Part shown: piece after piece, positions 56,231-64,000 of the stretch
How the letters are laid out: every line of letters starts with the position of its first letter
Position numbering within the stretch: position 1 is the stretch's first letter
DNA from: Amborella trichopoda
Taxonomy: Eukaryota; Streptophyta; Magnoliopsida; Amborellales; Amborellaceae
Direction of reading: 5' to 3'
NCBI RefSeq assembly: GCF_000471905.2
Contig: NW_006495906.1
Coordinates: 3,230,174-3,294,173, forward strand
Length of the DNA stretch: 64,000 nt
Translations under genes and position numbers: made by a program
Notes under the pieces: generated by a model
Databases searched by the model: none
Told to the model about the DNA's origin: nothing
Seen by the model: the letters and a program-made list of their open reading frames with translations, nothing else

Positions 56231-57137
56231 TATGCTCTGGATTTGTCTGATCTTTAGGCTATGGGTTACCTTAGCATCAATGTCTATCTAAGAGATGAGG
56301 TAAGGCATAGAATTGTCCTGTGAGGTAGAAGGAGGGGGCTGCCTTGGAGGTGCACCATCAGAGTGATGGGAATTGACCTCATGGTTAGTTGACTGGAGTG
56401 CGGCATCAATTCAATCGACCTTTTCCATCATCGTGCACACCATATCGTAAAACTTGTTCATGCGCTCTTCGTACGCGTCACCAGGCTCTCTTACGACCAT
56501 TACACTTACTGTTTCTCTATGGAGGTCGACATTAGTTGCAACTGAGGGCTTGCGAACTTGACGGGTCATGCTTGGTAGGTCGGTCAGTAGGGGCCAACAT
56601 GCCCTGACAGAACTCGACTCTTGGATCGATTCTCAACAGTCTTAGGACCGTGATTTCTGAGTGGTTGGGTCATCTTCAACCACACTAACCATAGTGCAAG
56701 GCTCATGGAGCTCTTCTTCAGGCTTCATCATCTAAAGAGGGTAGAAAGGGATCAGGCGAAGAGGGTCCTCAATGCGGGTTTCGTTGACCACCTTAGTCAT
56801 TTCTTTGGTCAGAATTTGTAGACCTCTATCACATTTAGCCTTGAGGATTTGATGGACCTCTCGCCAAAACAGCCATCTAGGTTGTAGTTGGTCAGCTCTT
56901 CTTGTACAAGAGAGAGATGTCTCCATCAGGTGCGGCAAGGATGAGAGTCAGGGACGGGAGTCATCTTGAGCCGGGAGGATGAAGGACTCGATCTTCCATC
57001 AAGTCATTACGCCGGGCTCTCTTGTGGGCTCTAGAGACACGACCAAAGTAACGGGGCTGGTTCGGGATGGTACTCTTAGGGAAAACCTTCGAGTGTCAAG
57101 GCTAAAAGTGCTTGTTCGAAGAAGGAGGAGCAGACAG
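56231..57137 (-). other. Region upstream of K gag
   Basis: One 68-codon frame (56732-56938) contains WREVHQILKAKCDRGLQILT and may be the gag N-terminus. The rest shows no motif. I find no primer binding site or LTR end before the copia remnant at 57138. Confidence 0.35.
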
Positions 57138-57382
57138 GTTGAGGTAATCTCTGGCACTCTTCCTTTTGTTTCTTGCAATCTTATCTTTTATTCTCAAGCA
57201 TAGTGCATAGTTGTTTCAATGACATCAAGTTGTTAGGATCTTGGTTTTATTGTTATGATGATTTTATTTTGAAATGTATCTTATTATAATAAAGACCACA
57301 TGTAAGTGATCTTTTGCCAAAAGAAAATGGTGAAGAAAAAAAATGTATTCCTTGATAAAAGATCACTTAGGCCTTTCTTTCA
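57138..57382 (+). mobile_element. Truncated 5' LTR of copia element M
   Basis: These 245 bp match 62996-63249 with roughly 5-6% differences, including AATCTCTGGCACTCTTCC, CAAGCATAGTG and AAGACCACATGTAAGTG. The end ..CTTTCTTTCA is followed by the primer binding site. The left edge is a sharp junction with the region upstream of element K. Confidence 0.8.
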
Positions 57383-57383
57383 T

Positions 57384-57394
57384 TGGTATCAAAG
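57384..57394 (+). other. Primer binding site of element M, initiator tRNA-Met type
   Basis: TGGTATCAAAG, one change from the usual TGGTATCAGAG, lies one base after the LTR end. Confidence 0.7.
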
Positions 57395-57739
57395 TTATTG
57401 ATACTTGATGTCATTAGTTATCGTTTGTCTTTATTGAGTTTAGATCAAACTTGAAAATGAGATATAAGAAAGCTAATGGCCTTTGTGGTCAAGAAATACA
57501 CCCACGGTTAAGAATTATTGAAATATTCCAACACCGAAAAGACTCTCTGGATAATGAGTATTCTGGGCTAGATTAGAGTAGAGAGATGAAAAATATAATT
57601 AGGTATTTTTCTATTATATACTTCAGTGATATTTTGTGTCTTTAAGAGTAGGATTTACTTGCAAAATTTCAGTGGGAGATCCTATAGGAATTGAGAGTTA
57701 TGAACTCAACAATGATGGGTGTCAGTTCTGACCATGCAA

Positions 57740-58745
57740 AATTTAAGAACTATCCATTGAGCTCAGTGATTTTTCTCACCAACTATATGATTTTATTTCT
57801 AGCTGAAATTGAATCATGAATCATAAAATTGAGTCTACTTTCAAACAAAATAAAGTTTCATCAAGAAAGTCATTGTGGTTTGAAAGATATGATCAATTTA
57901 TTGAAGGATCCTCAAGTGTTATTTTCTACAACAAAAATTATTTTTATGACTTGGAAGTTAATATTTAATTTCTATTCTTAACATAATGTTTTTTGGTTTA
58001 TACTAAGTTTTTAGACTTTCATTTGAGTTTAATTTTTAATAAAATTTATTTGAGAGAGAAATATCTATGGGAAGAGAGGAATAAAAATTTTAGATTAAAA
58101 AGAGGTCATCCTGAATTTTCTGTAATTTTGTATGTCCCTCATTAAAGACATGAATAGCTATATTTATCACGCCTACTTAACAGAGTGATATAGGGCTTGT
58201 GAAAATATATATGTGTTACTATTATGTATTTAATTTCTAACAAAATTGGTTCGAAAGAGAAACTCCATGATGGTAGAGAGAAAAGATAATTTTACTAGAT
58301 AGTGTTCATGTTGGAATTCTGTAGTATGATTTCTTTTGTGACATGAATGTCACTTATTTATTTCTCTGGAAAAAAATATTATTTGGGATTCAAACTATGA
58401 TGTTATGATTTGGTTTTGAGTCTAGTTTTCAATACAAAAGATTTCAAGAAGCAATTCTTTGAGGATTGAGAGAAACAAATTTTTTTATTGAGAGGTGCTC
58501 GACCTGATTTTCAACTGAAAAGATTACATTGTGACATAAATATCACTAAAATGAATATTCACTAAATGGTATGATTTAGGGATGGAACTGAGCACTATTT
58601 TATATTCTTTTGAGTCTATTTCAATACTCAAAAAGATTTGAAGATTAACTCTTTATGAGTTGAGTGATATTATATTTTTATCATAAGATGATCAAGTTCT
58701 ATTCTGTAGTAAATTAAAAAGATGTGGCATGTTAAGACACATCTT
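57740..58745 (+). repeat. Diverged ~195-bp tandem units in element M
   Basis: A fixed order of phrases recurs near 57830, 58020, 58225, 58420 and 58600: a GAGTCTA.TTTCAATA block, AAAGATTT.AAGA, CTCTTTGAG.ATTGAGAGA, CCTGATTTTC and GTGACATGAATATCACT. Spacing is about 190-205 bp and identity is low. Confidence 0.5.
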
Positions 58746-60445
58746 TGGATTCCTAATTATGAAGACCTTTTTTTTTGGCATGTTTTCTAGTGTGCTATGA
58801 GTATGATTTATTATAATAAAACTTCAGAGAGAGGTAATACAGAGTTGACAAGATATGACACTCTATGTAAAGAGTAATCGATCTGGGAATAGCAGAAAGA
58901 AGAAGAAACACAATACCTATAAAAACATCTTAATTTCTTCGAAATGAAAGGATTTATAGAGAGAATTTGTGGTAGCATAGAAACACTAAAGATCAGTGGG
59001 AGAATCGAAATTGTGATAATTGAAATAATGGGATGAAGAAGATATTTTGTTCACAGTGTAAGACAGGAGAATCCAAGTACCGAAGAGATGGACCCTTCGT
59101 GACATGTGAATCTAATGACCAATATATTCTTCATCAGTTGCATGCACTTCCAAGATCACAAAAGCTTGTTCAACAAGTAAAAGCAATGAATCAAGAAAGC
59201 CCAGGCACCACACTACATGGTTTTGAGGTAAGAAATCTATCCCACATTATATGGTAAGGTCATATAGGGAAAGGTCATATATGGAAAGAGGATTCAATAA
59301 CTTTGTTTAATGTGGTTTGGTTATATTTTGGCTAATTGTTTTATGAATATATATGAAGTGTATGGACATTAAGTGGTAAGTACTAACAAATTTGGTAAGT
59401 GCTAATAAGTTTTAAATACTTTGTGTTTTTGTGCCTCTTTATGCTTGAGTATGAACTACTTAAGGTAGTGATATAAATATAGATGTGCTTTGATCAAGGG
59501 CTTTGAGCCCTAAGGATGAAACACGATAGATGGATGTTGCTCATTCAAATATGTAAGCACAAAGAGAATGTTCTGATGAAACTTGGTCTTGGTGACCATC
59601 CTTTCAATAATATCATAATATGATGTGTTGTATGTGATGATGATCTCTTGATAAATCATCCATAATTGCCAAAAATGAAGTATTTTGTCAATGCTTTAGT
59701 AAACATTATTTAGTCGTGCTTTATTTTGGATAAAATTATGACATGGTATATATGATATGTTTTTATTGCCATGAACTTGACTTTGGTAGGAAATTAACGG
59801 TGAATGCGGTAAAATGATTTCGGCAAGCTAAGCATGTATTTGGTACTTAAATTGGATGATTTAAGAAAAGCCTAAGTCTATGAATATGGTTTTGAGAAAA
59901 CCACATAGTCTTGTAAGGTCCATTAAGTTTGTACGAAAATCATTTTAAATGGTCATACTATTATATAACTATTGCTTATGAATGCATATATATATACCAA
60001 ATCAAAATTTTTTTTTTTATTAAAAAGAAAAACATTCTGTCTTGAAGGTATTTATAAAAGTGGGAGAAAAACTATAATGCACTATTTTTTTTAAAATACT
60101 TATATTCCTTGACCCATGTTTCTAGTTATTTAGAATCCTCGATTAACTAAGACTTTGAACCATAGGGAATGTTGTAGGAATGCCATCATGCTGGGCTTCC
60201 CTGACATATATTATATTGACTAGATAACTTGGTTTGTACGAATTTACTACCAAGATGTCTAGTGTGGTTGAACCTTTGTGGTTCATGAAGGTTTTTGCAT
60301 ATTGTGAAACCAACGGGTATTGAATTACATATTGCATGAGACTTGATATGTTACCTCATGTTCTATGCATAAGAATGTTGAGAATGTATATGTTGTATGT
60401 ACAATAATTGAGTGGGAGCTGCTACAGTTCCACATTTTTTTAGCT

Positions 60446-60840
60446 GTTTGGATATTCAGATATATAGGTCCAAGCTATCTCATAGATCCAGATGATGCGA
60501 AGTCTACATCTGGATATGTGTTCATGCTTGGAGAGGGTGCAATTTCTTGGAAATCAAAGAAACATGATGTGACGAAATTCTCCACCATGAAGGCAGAGTA
60601 CGTGGCGTACAGTTTGGTAATCTAAGAGGCCGTATAGATTAATAAATTTTTTAATCGACTTAACTTTCACCTCGTGGGTTGTGAGGTAATAAGAATTTTC
60701 TATGACAGCACGTTGATGATATGCGTGTTAAAGGAGCCATGTTCCATAAGAACTCCAAGCATATAAAACCACATTTTTATCACCTGAAGAATGAGGTGAG
60801 ATTAAGAAAGATCAAGATCCAGATAAACTAAATATTCCAG
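60446..60840 (+). pseudogene. Copia RNase H remnant
   Basis: The frame 60365-60625 contains DPDDAKSTSGYVFMLGEGAI, SWKSKKHDVTKFSTMKAEYV and AYS, the classic C-terminal RNase H stretch of Ty1/copia. After two stops it continues with RIFYDSTLMICVLKEP. After a frameshift comes a SKHIKPHFYHLKNEVRL-type segment. The expected DADW catalytic motif just upstream reads PSYLID, so the domain is inactive. Upstream RT is not recognisable. Confidence 0.85.
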
Positions 60841-61279
60841 TAAGAGTACCTTCTAGTATTTGACCTGCCAAAGGGAACACCAGACTATAATGTTGTTTAC
60901 CCATTGTATAGCTACAAAAGGGAGAAACTTACTTAAAGAACTCTTTTGAGCCCATGAACATACGACCCCATACGATGAGGGTACATGATGGTCTTTTGCC
61001 ACAACAGGTCCATAATTCACAATGCGATGTGAAAGATGAGCTACGACCATTTTTGAGATGAGATTCGAGCAGCAAAGAGAAAAATGTGTTGCCTCTATGA
61101 TGATTGATAGCGAAAGCCATGATTAATGTATTGAGAGAATAAATAAAATGATTGATAGTGAAAGCCATGATTAATGTATTGAGAGAATAAATAAAAATGC
61201 TTGAGAGAGATTGTAATTGGGAGAGAAAGATGGGAGTAAGAGAAAGTGAAAAAGAGAGATTGTAAGGCATTCAAAGGCC

Positions 61280-61289
61280 AAGTGGGAGA
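61280..61289 (+). other. Polypurine tract of element M
   Basis: AAGTGGGAGA directly precedes the LTR start TGTTGGG, the standard copia arrangement for plus-strand priming. Confidence 0.75.
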
Positions 61290-63249
61290 TGTTGGGTTCA
61301 TGTGGCCTTTAAAGGCCTTATGGGTGCTTGTAAAATGAAATGATATAATGGAACATGAACTCAGTGGGAGTGTGGTCCCTTGTGGACCATACTAAGCAAA
61401 CGATGGCTTACTGATACCAAACTGTGCTTAACGATCTAGGCCAGTCGGTTGGGAAAAACCCATGTTACTTGGGCATGAAGAATAAATCGATGAGGGTTTA
61501 TAGGTTAGGCCTTGATGAGGTCAGAGAACAAGCCCGGATGAGTAAGTCGAGGGACTGTGTGACCCTTATGTGTGATGGTGGCGTACAGAGACAGTGGCCA
61601 AAACCTCATCCATGTACCATCACAAAGCATGCATATCGATAGATCGTTCGGGAAAGTCAAAAATTCACCTTTTAGGGTGAAGCGTATGCATGTTCGAGAG
61701 ATACCCCTATACGCCATGGAGTTGTGGTCGCATAAGGTCTTGGTGACCTTGACTTGTCTCTAGGGGAGGACCTAAAATCCACAGACTGGGATTGCGACCC
61801 TTTGGCTCATCGGTTGGACTATGGTGACCCACTAATGAGCCCCTGCATGGATTAGTCATGGGAAACACTAGATCGGTCTTATAAAACAAGTGTGGTCTGT
61901 AGTCCACAGTTGAAGGTGGAGTGCCCCATGATTATTGATTCCTAAACCTTATGGATCCTTATACCATCAAATTAATTTAATTGTGTTTATTTTATGATGA
62001 AAATTATTTTAGGATTATTATTTGAGTTTTTATGAAGCCTTGAATATTTTATTTATAATTTTTGGATTTATAAAATTAAAGATATTGATTTTTGATGGTT
62101 TAAATATTCAAATAATATTCTAAAATCCTTTTATTAATTTTAAATATATAAAAAAATCATGGGGGCTCGTTGTGCACAAGGGCCCACCATATTTCTAGAA
62201 AGTGGGGCTCATGAGTGCCTCCCTTGGGTGGCACACCCCACCTTTATTCTCTTTCTTATTTTTTGGTGGTATGGCATGTGGCCACATGGTTGGAAGATAT
62301 TGACTAAATATTGACTTGATATATCTTTGAAAGATTTTATGGAAAGATTGAGTAGACTTGTGTTATTTTATGGTATGCACAATATTTTGATTAGATTTAA
62401 TTTATTTAATTTCTATTGATGGAAAAATGGTTTAGGAAAGGGGGATAATGGTTCAGGCACCGTTCATAATGTTGATGGCCTATCTATGAAATGGATGGCT
62501 CAGATCTCTCACTCCACAAGCCACCCTTTATCGACGGTCTATATTCAATCTCACAAGAAGAGGCAATCCAAAGAAAATCCTAAAATACCCTAATCTTATT
62601 CAAACCATATAAAAAGGGATTGGTCTCTACCCAAAATCTCTACACCTTATCTTTCTATTTCACTCTCTTAAGAAAGTTTCTCTCTCATGTTTGATCTCTA
62701 TTTCTCTCACATTGTGAAAGAACCTAAGGGTTTAGGTTATGGAGTTCTTCTCTCTCTTATCTCTCAAATATGGATTTATGGCTAAGGGTTTTAGGGTTTA
62801 GCAAAAAGAAAATTCATCTCTCTCAAACTAGGATGCTAAGATAATTCACCTAGGGTTTTAGTTTGTGATCAAAGGGGTTCATGTTCCATTAGTGTGGCTT
62901 GACCGAAATTTGCTTTCCCAGTTTGAGGTTGAAGCTAGACCGTTGATCCCGCGCCATCAGATGGTGGTGACTAGGTGTGGGGTGTAATAAACCTGGTTGA
63001 AGTAATCTCTGGCACTCTTCCTTTTGTTTATTGCAATCTTATCTTTTATTCTCAAGCATAGTGTATAGTTGTTTCAATGACATCAAGTTGTTAGGATCTT
63101 GGTTTTATTGTTATGTTGATTTTATTTTGAAATATATATTAGTATAATAAAGACCACATGTAAGTGATCTTTTGCCAAAAGAAAAGGGTGAAGAAAAAAG
63201 AAGAAAAAAATGTATTCCCTGTAAAAGATCACATAGGTCTTTCTTTCGC
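61290..63249 (+). mobile_element. 3' LTR of copia element M
   Basis: About 1.96 kb, starting TGTTGGGTTCATGTGGCC and ending ..GGTCTTTCTTTC. It contains a TATA box at 62607, a TC-rich leader with GGGTTTAGGTTATGG-type blocks, and the tail repeated at 57138. The start block recurs at 63802. The length is long for copia. Confidence 0.8.
62607..62617 (+). promoter_or_regulatory. TATA box of copia LTR
   Basis: ATATAAAAAGG lies about 1.3 kb into the LTR. It is followed by GATTGG.CTCTACCC and a TC-rich leader that fits a transcript start. Confidence 0.55.
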
Positions 63250-63259
63250 CAAATTCCAC

Positions 63260-63425
63260 CTGTTTGATGATCGAATTTCTCGATCCTAGTTTATGATCAA
63301 GTTTTTCGTTACTCAATCATATTTAATGATGGAGTTTTTTGTTTCTCAATCCTATTGGATGATGGTGTTTTTCGTTACTCCATCCCATGTGATGATCGAG
63401 TTTTTTTTTGTTACTCGATCCTATT
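63260..63425 (+). repeat. ~34-bp tandem repeat, 5 copies
   Basis: Units read TGATGATCGAGTTTTTCGTTACTCGATCCTA or a variant. The frame at 63293 shows the 11-12 residue repeat MIEFFVTQSYL. It lies just outside the 3' LTR of element M. Confidence 0.75.
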
Positions 63426-63519
63426 TGTTCTGGAGGCTGTTGATTTGTTGTTATACTAGACTGCTCTATTCGACGTGTCGTTTTTTGAAGATCGATAATT
63501 TGCAACTGCTCAAGCTTCT

Positions 63520-63801
63520 TATGTTCTTGCTTTGTTTCTAAGGCATGCCTTCAGTTGTCCAAACTCAAGTTGTTATCTCTTAACTCATCTTAAGTTTGAG
63601 CGGGAGTATGGAAATTATAGAAACTTGTACTTATTTTTTGGTACAATATTTTCCTTCCTTTTATGTGTACCCATATTTGGAAGGTGGTTCATTGTATATG
63701 TTACTTTCTTTAGTAGTACATAGCTTTGTAGCCCTATAAATTGAGGTTCTTGTGCATATCTTGGATAAGCTCAGAAATACATCTTCCATGGGGGCTCAAG
63801 T
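63520..63801 (+). mobile_element. Possible end of a second copia element with short LTR
   Basis: AACTCATCTTAAGTTTGAGCGGGAG looks like the coding end and polypurine tract of a copia element. It is followed by an LTR-like stretch of about 190 bp with CCCTATAAATTGAGG as a TATA-like box. The stretch ends at the next M-type LTR. The evidence is pattern-based only. Confidence 0.35.
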
Positions 63802-64000
63802 GTTGGGTTTATGTGGCCTTTAAAGGCCTTATGAGTGCTTGTAAATGAAATAATACAGTGGAACATGAACTTAGTGGGAGTGTGGTCCCTCGTGGACCAT
63901 ACTAAAGAAACGATGGTTTGCTGATACTGATATGTGCTTAACGATCTAAGGCCAGTCGGTTAAGAAAAACCCATGTTACTTGGGCATGAAGAACAAACCG
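63802..64000 (+). mobile_element. Start of another M-type copia LTR (runs off window)
   Basis: It matches 61290-61495 with few differences, from TGTTGGGTTTATGTGGCC through GGAACATGAACTTAGTGGG to AAACCCATGTTACTTGGGC. No M-type polypurine tract precedes it, so it may be the 5' LTR or a solo LTR of a further copy. Confidence 0.85.

Larger units (their letters stand above)
51264..57137 (-). mobile_element. Element K: Tat-type retrotransposon body, minus strand
   Basis: From high to low coordinates come gag (about 56230-55220), RT (54879-53850), RNase H (53874-53098) and integrase (52560-51309), which is the gypsy order. It is the only element in the window with all of these. A clear protease is not readable between gag and RT (54880-55220). 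No LTR pair is evident: the right side is cut by the copia LTR remnant at 57138 and the left side passes into repeats. The RT entry is closely similar to that of element H. Confidence 0.75.
57395..61279 (+). mobile_element. Internal region of copia element M (mostly non-coding)
   Basis: About 3.9 kb of A/T-rich sequence separates the primer site from the polypurine tract. Only the RNase H remnant near its right end is recognisable. No gag, integrase or RT core is readable in any frame. A 74-codon frame at 59033-59257 has a C..C pair (FCSQCKTGESKYRRDG) but no known domain. A 57-bp direct duplication lies at 61100-61196 (GATTGATAGTGAAAGCCATG). The element is probably a strongly deleted or non-autonomous derivative. 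Confidence 0.6.

Noticed and set aside
59033-59257. Possible zinc-finger gag of copia element M
   Set aside because: Only one C..C pair, with no His or following Cys at CCHC spacing.

Overview
This window looks like a heterochromatin-like stretch of a large, repeat-rich seed-plant nuclear genome. I find no intact host gene, tRNA, rRNA or bacterial-type feature. Nearly every recognisable base belongs to nested, decayed LTR retrotransposons: several Ty3/gypsy families (mostly of the Tat/Ogre type, one of a chromovirus-like type) and one Ty1/copia family. The plant assignment rests on Tat-type protease, RT and integrase motifs, tRNA-Arg-type and initiator-tRNA-Met-type primer binding sites, and TATA-type LTR promoters. 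I cannot name the species. Family letters below are mine and local to this window.

Layout. 1-4563 (+): family L LTR, left end outside the window. 4564-5605: LTR fragment of family D. 5606-10500 (-): eroded Tat-type gag-protease region (C1). 10500-14130 (+): family H LTR, primer binding site, leader and a broken reverse transcriptase. 14131-15737: family F LTR. 15738-18485 (+): L copy 2, followed by a primer binding site and about 1.5 kb of internal sequence. 20012-21897 (+): L copy 3, with its promoter deleted. 21898-25391 (+): family D LTR, then gag, protease and the start of RT, with a 311-bp internal duplication. 25392-32872 (+): Tat-type element E with two LTRs but only gag and protease between them. 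32873-34271: mostly unassigned. 34272-36509 (+): F LTR. 36510-49085 (-): two very long L LTRs (about 6.1 and 5.3 kb) around a 1.2-kb gag-protease remnant. 49086-50819: unassigned LTR-like promoter segment with a 39-bp minisatellite. 50820-57137 (-): Tat-type element K, the only one with gag, RT, RNase H and integrase. 57138-63249 (+): copia element M. 63250-64000: small copia-like remnant, then the start of another M-type LTR.

How the parts relate. L copies 4 and 5 and the remnant between them form one minus-strand retrotransposon. L copies 2 and 3 with the segment between them form a second, deleted one. No element here looks autonomous. Element K keeps the integrase DD35E triad, but the RT catalytic YVDD box reads YVDE. 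The main sequence-level novelty is the density of family-specific tandem repeats inside the LTRs and leaders: a 96-bp trimeric higher-order repeat, arrays of 39, 53, 55/60, 75, 159, about 190, 311 and 340 bp, and a recurrent 21-nt hairpin with a fixed 5-nt loop and compensating stem changes in element E. I see no clear new enzymatic system. The hairpin family and the higher-order repeat are the best candidates for undescribed structure.
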